Source: Adhaeribacter arboris (GTDB lineage: Bacteria > Bacteroidota > Bacteroidia > Cytophagales > Hymenobacteraceae). Taken from it: a stretch of DNA of 64,000 nucleotides. Position 1 is the stretch's first letter. Each line of letters begins with the position of its first letter. Below are positions 53,613 through 63,674 of this stretch, piece after piece. Made by a program: the position numbers and the translations under genes. Where the stretch lies: positions 2,294,001 to 2,358,000 of the forward strand of contig NZ_PYFT01000001.1 in assembly GCF_003023845.1 (NCBI RefSeq), in the 5' to 3' direction. Below the pieces are notes generated by a model, which saw nothing but the letters and a program-made list of their open reading frames with translations, made no database searches and was not told where the DNA came from.

Positions 53613-54464
53613 TTATTTCCCTCCCAGTGATAACACCGTCATTACCGGGAAATGATCCGAGGGGAATTTACCGTGGTAAGTATCAGTTAAAATTCCCCAT
53701 TTCTGCACTTTAAAATTTTGGGTAGTGAAAATATGGTCGATGATTTCGTTACCATCCAACTTTTTGCCGAAAGCATTAAACGACGCATTAACGGCGTAAG
53801 GGTTCTTAGCTTGTTTGTACGTGTCTAGTACCTGACCGGAGTTAGCCACGGTTTGGTACCATTCGCTACCGTGGTCGCCGTTAAAATCGCCGGTTAGAAT
53901 AACGGGTTCCGGGCCGGCAATTTCTTTTATTTTGCTCAAAATTAATTTGCTGCTTTCTTTGCGGGCCTGTACTCCCTGGTGGTCGTAGTGGACGTTAAAG
54001 AAATAAAACTTCTTTTTACTTTGCGTATCCTGTAAATACACCCAGGAACATATACGATTGCAGCAGGTAGCATCCCAACCCAGCGAAGGTTTTTCCGGAG
54101 TTTGCGATAACCAGAAATCTCCTTTTTTCAGTAATTTAAAGCGATCTTTTTTATAGAAAATAGCAGAGTGTTCGCCTTTCTCCTGTCCGTCGTCGCGACC
54201 TTTGCCGTAACGCTCATAAGCGGGTAAAGCTTGACTAATATCCTCTAATTGATTTTTTAAGCCTTCCTGAGTGCCAAAAATATCAAAATCGTGGAAGCGA
54301 ATTAAAGCAGATACCACCGGCGCCCGGTCTACCCATAAATTACCCGTATCATTCGGATTATCGTAGCGAATATTAAAAGTACCAACGGTTAGTTGCTGAG
54401 CGTAGATAAAACCTGGAAGCCAATTAAGAGCAAACAGAATAAAAAGAACTCGATTTTTTTTCAT
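53613..54464 (-). CDS. Secreted endonuclease/exonuclease/phosphatase family protein
   Basis: A 283-residue EEP-fold protein with a signal peptide ending in FIYAQ. Active-site segments are TVGTFNIRYDNPND, FGTQEGLKNQ (metal-binding Glu), VILTGDFNGD and the C-terminal SDHFPVM with the catalytic His. The family cleaves phosphodiesters or phosphomonoesters of nucleic acids or lipids; the target cannot be told. It lies in minus orientation, convergent with carbonic anhydrase. Confidence 0.9.
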   Translation of the reverse strand: MKKNRVLFILFALNWLPGFIYAQQLTVGTFNIRYDNPNDTGNLWVDRAPVVSALIRFHDFDIFGTQEGLKNQLEDISQALPAYERYGKGRDDGQEKGEHSAIFYKKDRFKLLKKGDFWLSQTPEKPSLGWDATCCNRICSWVYLQDTQSKKKFYFFNVHYDHQGVQARKESSKLILSKIKEIAGPEPVILTGDFNGDHGSEWYQTVANSGQVLDTYKQAKNPYAVNASFNAFGKKLDGNEIIDHIFTTQNFKVQKWGILTDTYHGKFPSDHFPVMTVLSLGGK

Positions 54465-54836
54465 CGGTTAACGGTTTATAGTTTTAAAGTTGAAGCATTC
54501 GGCCCCGAAATTTATAGGAATAAATAATTGCGGCTGCACAAACTTTAAAAATATTCCGAAGCGAGCAACATATTATTATACTCTCACTCATTTAATAAAA
54601 GGTTGGTTTTACCTCTATCCCCTTTTCAGATAATAAAGATACAATTGCTTTTATCTATAAAATTTAACTCTCCATATATTATGATAAGTATCACTTACCC
54701 AGTTTTTGACCACATTTGCATTTGATAACCGATCAGTAAAGGTGAAAAAATGGAAGAGGGTAAAGGCAAGAGCACCTTTACTAGGAATGTATTTTAGATG
54801 CGGGTTTCCTTAAAACAGAAAAATGAATAAAAATGC
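54465..54836. other. Spacer between two minus-strand genes
   Basis: A 372-bp region with a 9-bp inverted repeat (GTAAAGGTG 54736-54744 and CACCTTTAC 54773-54781) just downstream of the antiporter stop. It could be part of its terminator. No gene seen. Confidence 0.4.
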
Positions 54837-56900
54837 TTAGTAAACATCGTAAATCTGATTGGAGTCGTGGCGCTCCGGATAAATTATAATTTTACTAAAA
54901 TCAGGAAAGTCCTTTTTTAGCTTATTAGGTATGGTATCCACTACCTTGCGGTACGAAATGGACTCTTTGCGGGCAGCCGCAAAAACTAATAAATCCTGAC
55001 TTTGAAAGTTTTGAGTTAGCGACCAAAGATCCTCCCAATTAGTAAAATTAAAAAATTCTAACGGCATGCCGGCACTGGTTTGAGAAGCTATATACGAAAT
55101 GGCTTCGCGGGTTTTATGGTTACAATAGCAACCAACGGGCAGCGAGAGCTCTACGGCCAGCTTAAATATTTTACTCAGCCAGACTGGGAACCCAACTTCT
55201 AATTCGGCTAAGGGTAAACCAATGATACGAATTCTTTTCTGACTGATTAAGGGTGTTTCGAAATGGCAGATAAAGATATTTTTGTTCGTTTTGTTAAGAA
55301 TGGTTTCCGTTTTATCGCCAATGTACCGCTCCAAGATGGTTGCTCTTTTCGGCCAGGAAACAATAATTGAATCAGCCATAATTTCCCGGGAAATACGGGC
55401 AATTCCTTGCGCAATGTTATAATCAATGGTGGCCATTACCTGCACATCTGTTTCGTGAGCCGCGGCAATTTTTACGGTTGCTTCTAATTCTTTTTTAGCT
55501 TTCGCTAAATTTTGTTCCGCTTCGGTATTATTGGGTACCACCGACAGTACGGTAATGGGGTGGGGCGACGATTTATCTTTTAACAACAAGGTAAACTCGA
55601 GCATCCGCTCTAAGGTAGTTAAGTTGGTAATGGGCAAAAGCAGGTGTTCCGTTCTTAAATTTTCCTGCACGGGCATGACTAGGGAGCCCTCTTCGGCTTC
55701 CACTATGGTTTGTTTCGCGGCACTTTCACTCACGAAAGAAGAAATAACGCAGGTAGCCAGAATCAAAATAATGGTACCGTTTAGTATGTTCTCATCCAGA
55801 ATTTTAGCGTTAAAGCCCACCAATATTACCGCTAAAGTAGCGGCCGCGTGCGCGCTGCTTAACCCAAAAATTAAATTTCGTTGCGATTTATTGTACCGGC
55901 AAACGAGTTGCGTAAAAAATGCGGCTAACCACTTCCCCGAAATAGCTACTATCGTTAAAGTAAATGCCACAATTAAAGCGGTTGGGCCGTTCATAATTAC
56001 CCGTACGTTTACCAGCATACCCACGCTAATCAGAAAAAACGGAATAAAAATAGCGTTGCCAATAAACTCAATCCGGTTCATTAGGGCCGACGAATGCGGA
56101 ATTAATGGGTTTAAAGCTAATCCGGCCACGAAGGCCCCAATAATAGGTTCTACCCCGGCTACTTCCGCTAAAAATGCCGAAAAAAAGACCACCGATAAAA
56201 CAAATATATAATGGGAGGTTTTCTCGCTTTCCAGTTTGCTGAAAAACCATTTGGCTACCCGCGGAATAACCAAAAACATAATAGCCGAAAAAATAGCTAA
56301 TGAACTGGCCAATCGAATCCAAAACGCCTCGGTAAGTCCGCCTTGCTTAGAACCCATAATTACCGCTAATATTACCAGCACCGCCGTATCGGTTAAAATA
56401 GTACCGCCCACCGTAATGGCTACCGCCTGGTTTTTAGAAATTCCGTATTTTCCCATAATCGGGTAAGCTACCAAGGTGTGGGTAGCAAACATACTGGCCG
56501 TTAAAAAACTGGCGGTAGCATTGTATTGCAAAATGTAATGGCAAACCGGGAACCCAATTGCTAGGGGAATGATAAAGGTAAAAAAGCCAAATAAAAGACT
56601 TTTGTATTTATTTTTCTTAAACTCATTTAAATCCAGCTCCAGACCGGCAATAAACATGATGTAGAGTAAGCCAATGGTAGAAAAAAGTTCTACGGCCGAG
56701 TTCCGGGTTAAAAAATTTAAACCGTGAGGCCCGATCAGTACCCCGCAAATAATTAAGCCAATAATACCCGGCACCTTGATTCTGCTTAGTAATAGAGGCG
56801 CCAGCAGAATGATAAACAAGATAAGCGAAAATACGAGTACCGGATTGGTAAGGGGTGTTTTAAACTCGTGAGCTAAGTGTTCAAAAAAGCTGGTTTCCAT
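54837..56900 (-). CDS. Kef-type cation/proton antiporter with C-terminal USP-like domain
   Basis: A 687-residue membrane protein. About residues 25-390 form a Na+/H+ exchanger domain of the CPA2 type (PLLLSRIKVPGIIGLIICGV, then YIMFIAGLELDLNEF with a conserved acidic segment and SAHAAATLAVILVGF). The C-terminal 250 residues are soluble and resemble universal stress protein halves (PITVLSVVPNNTEAEQNL). No TrkA-N/RCK domain is seen, so gating may differ from KefB or KefC. Probable role: monovalent cation or proton homeostasis. Confidence 0.88.
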   Translation of the reverse strand: METSFFEHLAHEFKTPLTNPVLVFSLILFIILLAPLLLSRIKVPGIIGLIICGVLIGPHGLNFLTRNSAVELFSTIGLLYIMFIAGLELDLNEFKKNKYKSLLFGFFTFIIPLAIGFPVCHYILQYNATASFLTASMFATHTLVAYPIMGKYGISKNQAVAITVGGTILTDTAVLVILAVIMGSKQGGLTEAFWIRLASSLAIFSAIMFLVIPRVAKWFFSKLESEKTSHYIFVLSVVFFSAFLAEVAGVEPIIGAFVAGLALNPLIPHSSALMNRIEFIGNAIFIPFFLISVGMLVNVRVIMNGPTALIVAFTLTIVAISGKWLAAFFTQLVCRYNKSQRNLIFGLSSAHAAATLAVILVGFNAKILDENILNGTIILILATCVISSFVSESAAKQTIVEAEEGSLVMPVQENLRTEHLLLPITNLTTLERMLEFTLLLKDKSSPHPITVLSVVPNNTEAEQNLAKAKKELEATVKIAAAHETDVQVMATIDYNIAQGIARISREIMADSIIVSWPKRATILERYIGDKTETILNKTNKNIFICHFETPLISQKRIRIIGLPLAELEVGFPVWLSKIFKLAVELSLPVGCYCNHKTREAISYIASQTSAGMPLEFFNFTNWEDLWSLTQNFQSQDLLVFAAARKESISYRKVVDTIPNKLKKDFPDFSKIIIYPERHDSNQIYDVY

Positions 56901-57427
56901 AATAGGTAAAATATCCTGGTAAATTCAATAGCTATACTGCTTTAATAAATTATTGGCTGTAAACCCGGTTCATTTATTTAAGCTAAGACTTAGAAAACCG
57001 GTTTAAATACTTAAGGTATAATCCATTCCATTCTAAAGAAATAAAGAGCCGCGCAAACGAAAACTTTAAGAAAAATATTCTCCATTATAAAGATTTAAAT
57101 CACGGCTCAAGAAAATAGTAACTTCGTTTATTCCAGCTATTTTCCGGGAAAAGATTGATTTATATAAATTTTATTAGAACCATTTGGAAGTATAAAGATA
57201 GTTTACTTTGTTTGTCTATTATTTCCATAGAGTATATAATAAAGCAGAAGTAAATACGAAACCGTGGTTTTAAACCTACTTTTTGGGAAAGAATGACTAA
57301 CGGAAATGAGTCAAATTTAAAAAGGGCCTGTAAGTCAAAGCACTTTTCTGGAACAAGAAACAAAATACACAATCGGCTTCCCCGCAGGAAACCGGCCTAT
57401 AAACATAAACTTTAATCTGACTAAATA
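56901..57427. other. Divergent spacer between antiporter and SusC genes
   Basis: 527 bp without a recognised gene. A short inverted pair GAGCCG (57046-57051) and CGGCTC (57103-57108) is present. No clear TAnnTTTG promoter near the SusC start was found. Confidence 0.4.
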
Positions 57428-60400
57428 ATGAAAAAACTACTACCTAAAAGTAGTAAGTGGTTCGTATTGCTTTTATTGTACCACCTACCTTTCCTGAAAA
57501 GCATAGCGAATCCGGCGCTTGCCTTTCCGGATAAAGCCAGCATTATTTTAAATTTAATCGATAAACCTGTTACGGGGAAAGTAATATCGGCTGCCGGAGA
57601 AGCTTTACCCGGCGTAACGGTGCTTTTAAAGGGTACTACTATTGGTACTACCACCAATTCCGAAGGCGGATTTGAGTTAACCGTGCCGGATAACGGCGGT
57701 ACATTGGTGGTGTCGTTTATTGGCTATTTAACCAAAGAAGTAGCATTTACCGGCAATGAACCCATCCAGATTAGCTTAGCAGAAGATACCAAAGCACTGG
57801 ACGAAGTTGTGGTAGTGGGCTATGGTACGCAGCGGTCGCAGGATGTAACGGGCTCGGTAGCTACCGTGGATCAAAAAAATATTAAAAGTTTACCGGTTGC
57901 CACCATCGATCAAAAACTTACCGGGCAGGTGGCTGGGGTGCAAATTCAGCAGGTATCGGGGGCACCGGGCGCGGGAACGTCCATTAAAATCCGGGGAAAC
58001 GGTTCTCTGGGGGCCGGCAACGAACCTTTGTACGTGGTAGATGGCTTGCCTTACTCGGCCGGCATGAACCAAACTACTAATCCATTATTATTCATTAACC
58101 CGAACGATATTGAATCGGTAACTATTTTAAAAGATGCTTCTTCCACGGCTATTTACGGGTCGCGGGGGGCCAACGGTGTTATCTTAATAACCACGAAAAA
58201 AGGCGCTATCGACCGTACCGAAGTAAATGTTTCGTCGATGCGGGGCGTGCAGCAGGTACCCCAAAAAGGCCGGCCGGAAATGCTGAATTTGCGCGAATTT
58301 GCCGAATTGCAGCGCGATAAAATTAACGTAACCGTTCGCCGGCTCGAAAACCGGGAAGCCACCTTAAACGATTACCCCGTAGAATACCAAAACCTGGATA
58401 ATATTACCGGTAGCGGCACCGATTGGTACGATTTACTTTTACAAACCGCCGCCATTCAGGATCATAATGTGAGCCTTTACAAAGGCACGAAAGATTCCCG
58501 CTTAAATTTTAGTCTGGGCTATTTTAAACAGGAAGGAACCGTGCGCTATACCGGGGTGGAACGCTACAGCAGCAAACTGGGCATGGAATCAAACATTGGG
58601 AAACACTTGTTAGTAGGCGCTTCGCTGCAGCCGAGTTACATTAAGCAAAACCGCACCAACACCAACGCCAACCGCGAAGATGTGCTGGGTACGGCTATTT
58701 GGGCCAATCCGTTTTTGTCGCCGTACGGTGCTAATGGACAGCTGGTGCCCTACTTGGTTTCGCCGCAAAGTAAATACCATTCGGCCTGGAGCTTTGCCAA
58801 CCCTTTATTCGTGTTACAAGAAACGGTGCAGGATCAGAATATTTTTCAAAATCTGGGCTCCGCGTTTGTGCAGCTAACTTTGTTTAAAGATTTAAAAGCG
58901 AAAACCTCCTTATTTACCAATTGGTCTACTTCTAACTATTTTCAATTTGTGCCGAGTACCGTAGGCGCGGCCAATAAACCACCGGTAGCCGGTACGGGAC
59001 GCTCCACTACCATCCGCGACCAGAGTTTTGATTGGTTAATTGAAAATACCCTGAACTACGATAAAACTTTTGGCAGCCACCAGATAAGCGCGGTTATAGG
59101 CTACACCACCCAGAAAAATTCGGCCAGATCCATTAACCTGAACGCCGACCCCTACGCCAACGATTTGCTCGAAACCATTAACGCGGCGCAAACCATTAAA
59201 GGTTGGGGGCAGGGTTCCAACGAGTGGAGCATGATTTCGTACCTGGGCCGCGTAAACTACGGCTTTAAGGACCGTTATTTACTAACCGCCACGTTCCGTT
59301 CCGATGGTTCTTCCCGGTTCGGCAGCAATAACCGGTATGCCCTTTTCCCGTCTATGGCGGCAGCCTGGCGCCTCTCCGAAGAAAATTTTTTAAAAAATAA
59401 CCTAGTTGTTTATAGCCTGAAACTGCGGGCGAGCTACGGAAAAAGCGGTAATAACAATATCGGTAATTACGCGCATTTGGCTTCGATTAGTCCGGGTGCT
59501 TACGTTTTCGGCAATACGCAGGTAACCGCGGCCAGCGTGGGGTTACCTAATCCCAATCTTACCTGGGAAGAATCAGATCAGTTGGATGCGGGCTTGGATT
59601 TAGATTTATTCGAAAACCGTTTGAACCTAGTGGTAGATTTTTATAACCGGAAAAGCAAAAACATGCTCCTGGATAACATTATACCCGCCATTACCGGCTT
59701 TAATACCCAAACGGTAAACAAAGGAAACGTCCGGAACCGGGGAGTGGAAATTGCGCTGGGCGGAACTCCTTTGGCCGGTGCGGTACAATGGAACACCAAC
59801 TTTAACATTGCTTTTAACCGGAACAAAGTTTTATCCCTGAACAGTAACAACGACCGCATTTTAGCCGGTAACAACGATAACAATCCAACGCACATTTCGG
59901 TGGTCGGTAAACCCATCGGGCAATTCTTCGGGTACATTTACGAAGGCTTGTATACCGCCGAAGACATGGCGAACCCCAACATTATTAAAACCGCGCAGGT
60001 ATACGAAGGCAACGTAAAATACCGCGATGTAAACGGCGACGGCATTATCACCGACTTACTCGATTACACCATTATCGGCAATCCGCACCCCGATTTTACC
60101 TACGGCTTCACCAATAATTTTTCTTACAAAGGCTTGAGCCTGGGCGTAATTGTAAACGGGCAATACGGCGGCCAGGTCATGAACGGGCTGCGGCAAACCG
60201 TGGATAACCTGCAAGGCTTTTTTAACGTGAGCAAAGAATGGGTAAACCGCTGGCGGAGCGCCGACCAACCCGGCGACGGCATGCATTACGGCGTTCCTAA
60301 ACTTACGCCCAGCTTAGGCCACCGGGTTTCTAACTTATGGGTAGAAGATGCCACTTACTTACGCCTTGCCAACGTAACGCTGGGTTACAACTTACCGCAG

Positions 60401-60601
60401 AAATGGGTGCAATATACCGGTGCCATTAAAAATTGCCGGCTGTATTTAACCGTGCAAAACCTGGCTACTTTTACTAAATACGGCGGTGCCAACCCCGAAG
60501 GACAATCGGTGAACATAAACAATACCCTGGCGCCCGGCTTCGACATGACTTCTTACCCGCTAGCCCGCACTACTTCTTTAGGCATTAATCTTACTTTTTA
60601 A
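57428..60601 (+). CDS. SusC/RagA-family TonB-linked outer membrane protein
   Basis: A 1057-residue SusC-type transporter. A signal peptide is followed by a carboxypeptidase-like domain (VTGKVISAAGEALPGVTVLL), the TonB-box and plug start (LDEVVVVGYGTQRSQDVTGS), the plug segment VDGLPYSAGMNQ and the typical NDIESVTILKDASSTAIYGS signature, then a large beta barrel ending ARTTSLGINLTF. With the next gene product it forms the SusCD glycan importer. No STN domain, so regulation by FecR-type signalling is not expected for this one. Confidence 0.96.
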   Translation: MKKLLPKSSKWFVLLLLYHLPFLKSIANPALAFPDKASIILNLIDKPVTGKVISAAGEALPGVTVLLKGTTIGTTTNSEGGFELTVPDNGGTLVVSFIGYLTKEVAFTGNEPIQISLAEDTKALDEVVVVGYGTQRSQDVTGSVATVDQKNIKSLPVATIDQKLTGQVAGVQIQQVSGAPGAGTSIKIRGNGSLGAGNEPLYVVDGLPYSAGMNQTTNPLLFINPNDIESVTILKDASSTAIYGSRGANGVILITTKKGAIDRTEVNVSSMRGVQQVPQKGRPEMLNLREFAELQRDKINVTVRRLENREATLNDYPVEYQNLDNITGSGTDWYDLLLQTAAIQDHNVSLYKGTKDSRLNFSLGYFKQEGTVRYTGVERYSSKLGMESNIGKHLLVGASLQPSYIKQNRTNTNANREDVLGTAIWANPFLSPYGANGQLVPYLVSPQSKYHSAWSFANPLFVLQETVQDQNIFQNLGSAFVQLTLFKDLKAKTSLFTNWSTSNYFQFVPSTVGAANKPPVAGTGRSTTIRDQSFDWLIENTLNYDKTFGSHQISAVIGYTTQKNSARSINLNADPYANDLLETINAAQTIKGWGQGSNEWSMISYLGRVNYGFKDRYLLTATFRSDGSSRFGSNNRYALFPSMAAAWRLSEENFLKNNLVVYSLKLRASYGKSGNNNIGNYAHLASISPGAYVFGNTQVTAASVGLPNPNLTWEESDQLDAGLDLDLFENRLNLVVDFYNRKSKNMLLDNIIPAITGFNTQTVNKGNVRNRGVEIALGGTPLAGAVQWNTNFNIAFNRNKVLSLNSNNDRILAGNNDNNPTHISVVGKPIGQFFGYIYEGLYTAEDMANPNIIKTAQVYEGNVKYRDVNGDGIITDLLDYTIIGNPHPDFTYGFTNNFSYKGLSLGVIVNGQYGGQVMNGLRQTVDNLQGFFNVSKEWVNRWRSADQPGDGMHYGVPKLTPSLGHRVSNLWVEDATYLRLANVTLGYNLPQKWVQYTGAIKNCRLYLTVQNLATFTKYGGANPEGQSVNINNTLAPGFDMTSYPLARTTSLGINLTF

Positions 60602-60684
60602 ATAAGCAGCCAAAGATTGTTTTGGGTTTAAAAAACCGAGTCTCTTTTCCTCTTGATTCACTTTATTTAAATAAAATAATTGCC

Positions 60685-62166
60685 GTGAAAAAGTATTTAG
60701 CTTATATATTCCTGTTATGGCTGCTACCAGCCTGCTCCGATGATTTTCTCGAAATTTACCCCGAATCCAGCCTGAACGAGGGCACTTTTTACAAATCAGA
60801 AAAAGAAATTATTCTGTTGGCCAATGGTTGCTACGTGCCCATGCGCAACTACGAAAAAGTAGAACACTGGGTAATGGCCGAGCTTCCTTCGGATAATGCC
60901 AGTTTCCAGTACAATACCGCCACCGGCGAGGCTTCTAAAGGCGTAATTGACCAGTTTATTCTGGCTTCCAACAACGTGGCCTACGCCAATTTCTGGAACG
61001 CTTCTTACAACGGTATTACCCGCTGCAACAAATTATTATTCGAAATAGATCGTCCGGAAATAACCTGGTCCAAACCCGCGTACAAAGACCGGAGCGCCGG
61101 CGAAGCTTTATTTTTGCGGGCCTTGTATTATTTTAATTTAGTACGGCAGTTCGGGGGAGTACCGGTAGTTACCGAACCCATCAGTTCCGAAGAAGCCGTG
61201 GAAATTAAAAGATCGCCGGAAGACCAGGTTTACGAAAGAATTATTGCCGATTTAAAAGACGCCGCTACCCGGTTTGCCCAGGCCAAAGAAGTAGATGAAG
61301 TAGGTAGGGCCAACGAAGGAGCCGCCCTGGCTTTATTAGGTAAAGTGTACGTTACGCGGCACCAATTTGCTGAAGCCGAAGCACCGCTCAAAGCCGTTAT
61401 AAACTCCGGCAAATACCTTTTACTACCCAACTACGCCGATGTTTTTAACCCCACCAACAAAGATTTTAAAGAAACCATTTTTGCCATCCAGTTTTCGGAA
61501 AACAGCGTGGAGCTGGCAAACCGCTTTATTTTCTGGTTTGCCCCCTGGACTTCCGGCGGAGCCATTACCAACCGCCCGGCCATTAGTTTAGTAGGCGGCG
61601 GTTGGAATCAGCCAACGGATGATTTGATTAATGCTTTTGAACCCAGCGATTTACGGAAAGATGTATCCATAAAATACTGGAACGGAAAAGATTGGGATGG
61701 ACAAGTGCGGGATATTCCGTATTGCGGCAAATACAAACCCCCGGTAACCGCCGCCGACGACCGCACCGGCGATAATTTGCCTGTTTTGCGCTATTCCGAT
61801 GTATTGTTGTTATACGCCGAAGCTTTAAACGAGATAGGCCGCACCGGCGAAGCAATCTCGTACGTGCAACAGGTACGCGCCCGGGCCGGATTAACCAACG
61901 ATTTAACCGGTTTAGATAAAGTTTCCTTGGAAAATTTAATTGACAAAGAACGCCAGGTAGAGTTTTGTTTCGAAAACCAACGCTGGTACGACCTGAAACG
62001 CACCGGCAAAGCTTTAGCCGTACTTACCGCGCACGGTTTACGCGAAAAAGCCAAAAAATCATTCCTGTATGCCTCGGCTTACGAAATGACACCGAATAAA
62101 TTGCTGGCCCCCGTACCGGAAGAACAAATATTGGTCAATCAACTAGCGCAAAACCCGGGTTACTAA
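60685..62166 (+). CDS. SusD/RagB-family nutrient-binding lipoprotein
   Basis: A 493-residue SusD homologue started at GTG 60685, which places the lipoprotein signal properly (LLPAC, C17). A TTG at 60622 would add 21 residues before it and is disfavoured. RagB/SusD features include YPESSLNEGTFYKSEKEI, the helical TPR core with EALFLRALYYFNLVRQFG, and C-terminal ALNEIGRTGEAISYVQQVRA and RWYDLKRTG. It is the surface lid for the SusC pore and binds the target glycan. Confidence 0.95.
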   Translation: MKKYLAYIFLLWLLPACSDDFLEIYPESSLNEGTFYKSEKEIILLANGCYVPMRNYEKVEHWVMAELPSDNASFQYNTATGEASKGVIDQFILASNNVAYANFWNASYNGITRCNKLLFEIDRPEITWSKPAYKDRSAGEALFLRALYYFNLVRQFGGVPVVTEPISSEEAVEIKRSPEDQVYERIIADLKDAATRFAQAKEVDEVGRANEGAALALLGKVYVTRHQFAEAEAPLKAVINSGKYLLLPNYADVFNPTNKDFKETIFAIQFSENSVELANRFIFWFAPWTSGGAITNRPAISLVGGGWNQPTDDLINAFEPSDLRKDVSIKYWNGKDWDGQVRDIPYCGKYKPPVTAADDRTGDNLPVLRYSDVLLLYAEALNEIGRTGEAISYVQQVRARAGLTNDLTGLDKVSLENLIDKERQVEFCFENQRWYDLKRTGKALAVLTAHGLREKAKKSFLYASAYEMTPNKLLAPVPEEQILVNQLAQNPGY

Positions 62167-62199
62167 GCCGGAATTTTAAATTTTTAAAAAATTAGCACG

Positions 62200-63663
62200 A
62201 TGAAACAGTTCGCGATTTTATTGATTGTGGCGGGGCTATTTAGTTTTACCCTGACTTCTTCATTAAAAACCGGTGCCCCGCCACCTGCCCGCAAGCCCAA
62301 TATTGTTTTTATTGTGGTAGATCAATGGCGGGCGCAGGCTACGGGTTATACCGGCGATAAAAATGTACAAACACCTAATTTAGATAAGCTGGCCAGCCAA
62401 AGCCTTAATCTTAAAAATGCCGTATCCGGAATGCCGGTTTGTACACCTTACCGGGCTTCGTTATTAACGGGCCAATACCCTTTAACTACCGGCGTTTTTA
62501 TGAACGATGTAATGCTGGATACGACCAAAACCACTCTGGCCAAAGTTTTTAAAAAAGAAGGCTACCAAACAGGCTTTATTGGAAAATGGCACATCGACGG
62601 GCACGGCCGCACCAGTTACATTCCGGAAAACCGCCGCCAGGGCTTTAATTACTGGAAAGCGCTGGAATGTACCCATAACTACAATCAATCACCTTATTAT
62701 GCCGGTAATTCCGATAAGAAGCTGTTCTGGGAAGGTTATGATGCTATTGCGCAAACTACCGATGCTATTCAGTTTATAAAGGAGCAAGCCCAAAAACCAA
62801 ATCCGTTTATGCTGTTTCTTTCCATTGGTCCGCCGCACGATCCGTACCAGACCGCCCCGGAAAACTACAAAAAGCTGTACGCCGATAAAGAAATTAAAAT
62901 AAACCCGAATGTGCCGCAGGAGTTTCGCGAAAAAGCTACCAAAGACTTAAAAGGCTATTACGCCCACGTTACCGCCATTGATGATTGCATGGGCCAAGTA
63001 TGGGAAACCTTAAAACAAACCGGCATTGAGAAAAATACGATTCTGGTGTTTACCGCCGACCACGGTGATTTGCTGGGTGCGCACGGTTCCTGGAATAAAC
63101 AACAACCCTACGAAGAAAGCATCCGGGTACCCTTCCTGGTTCATTATCCGGCTGTTTTCGGCAATACCCAAAAAACATCTCCTATTCTGATTAACACGCC
63201 CGATATTATGCCTACTTTACTCAGTCTGACCAATACCAAAATTCCGGCTTCGGTAGAAGGAGTAGATTTTTCGGGCGTTTTAAAGGGTACTGCCAAAGAT
63301 AAAGTAACGCATACGGTAATCTCATGTGTGCAGCCTTTCGGGCAATGGAACCGCTCGAAAGGCGGGCGCGAATACCGTGGCCTGGTAACCACCCAGTACA
63401 CTTACGCGCGCGACCTGAAAGGTCCTTGGCTGTTATTCGATAATACGAAAGATCCGTTCCAGCAAAATAATCTGGTAGGCCAGCCGGCTTTTGCCGAAAC
63501 GCAGCAAAAACTGGATAACTTACTCTCAGCTACTCTAAAACAGCGCAAAGATGATTTTAAGCCCGGTATGGAGTACGTAAAACAATGGAATTACGTGGTA
63601 GACGAAACCGAAACGGTACCTTATAACAAAATCAACTTCGAAGGAAAACCGATTCTCGAATAA
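62200..63663 (+). CDS. Secreted type I sulfatase
   Basis: A 487-residue arylsulfatase-family enzyme with a signal peptide. The formylglycine site is C81 in VCTPYRASLLTGQYP, a canonical C-x-P-x-R motif. Metal-binding segments are IVFIVVDQWR (D41, then Q instead of a second D) and FTADHGDLLGAHG. The enzyme removes sulfate esters from a glycan or other substrate. It follows the SusD gene by 33 bp and is followed by a second sulfatase, so this PUL probably targets a sulfated polysaccharide. A formylglycine-generating enzyme is needed but not in the window. Confidence 0.94.
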   Translation: MKQFAILLIVAGLFSFTLTSSLKTGAPPPARKPNIVFIVVDQWRAQATGYTGDKNVQTPNLDKLASQSLNLKNAVSGMPVCTPYRASLLTGQYPLTTGVFMNDVMLDTTKTTLAKVFKKEGYQTGFIGKWHIDGHGRTSYIPENRRQGFNYWKALECTHNYNQSPYYAGNSDKKLFWEGYDAIAQTTDAIQFIKEQAQKPNPFMLFLSIGPPHDPYQTAPENYKKLYADKEIKINPNVPQEFREKATKDLKGYYAHVTAIDDCMGQVWETLKQTGIEKNTILVFTADHGDLLGAHGSWNKQQPYEESIRVPFLVHYPAVFGNTQKTSPILINTPDIMPTLLSLTNTKIPASVEGVDFSGVLKGTAKDKVTHTVISCVQPFGQWNRSKGGREYRGLVTTQYTYARDLKGPWLLFDNTKDPFQQNNLVGQPAFAETQQKLDNLLSATLKQRKDDFKPGMEYVKQWNYVVDETETVPYNKINFEGKPILE

Positions 63664-63674
63664 ATGCTGGATGA

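Noticed and set aside
55531-56211. 226-codon plus-strand open frame inside the antiporter gene
   Set aside because: It is fully antisense to a clear membrane transporter gene, has no recognisable domain and biased composition, so it is a shadow frame.
60622-60684. TTG at 60622 as start of the SusD gene
   Set aside because: It would place 21 residues before a lipoprotein signal; the GTG at 60685 gives a normal signal with the lipobox cysteine at residue 17.
18848-63663. A single large PUL joining the GH88 gene with the SusCD-sulfatase genes
   Set aside because: About 36 kb of unrelated housekeeping genes separate them, so they cannot be one locus; only a functional link is possible.
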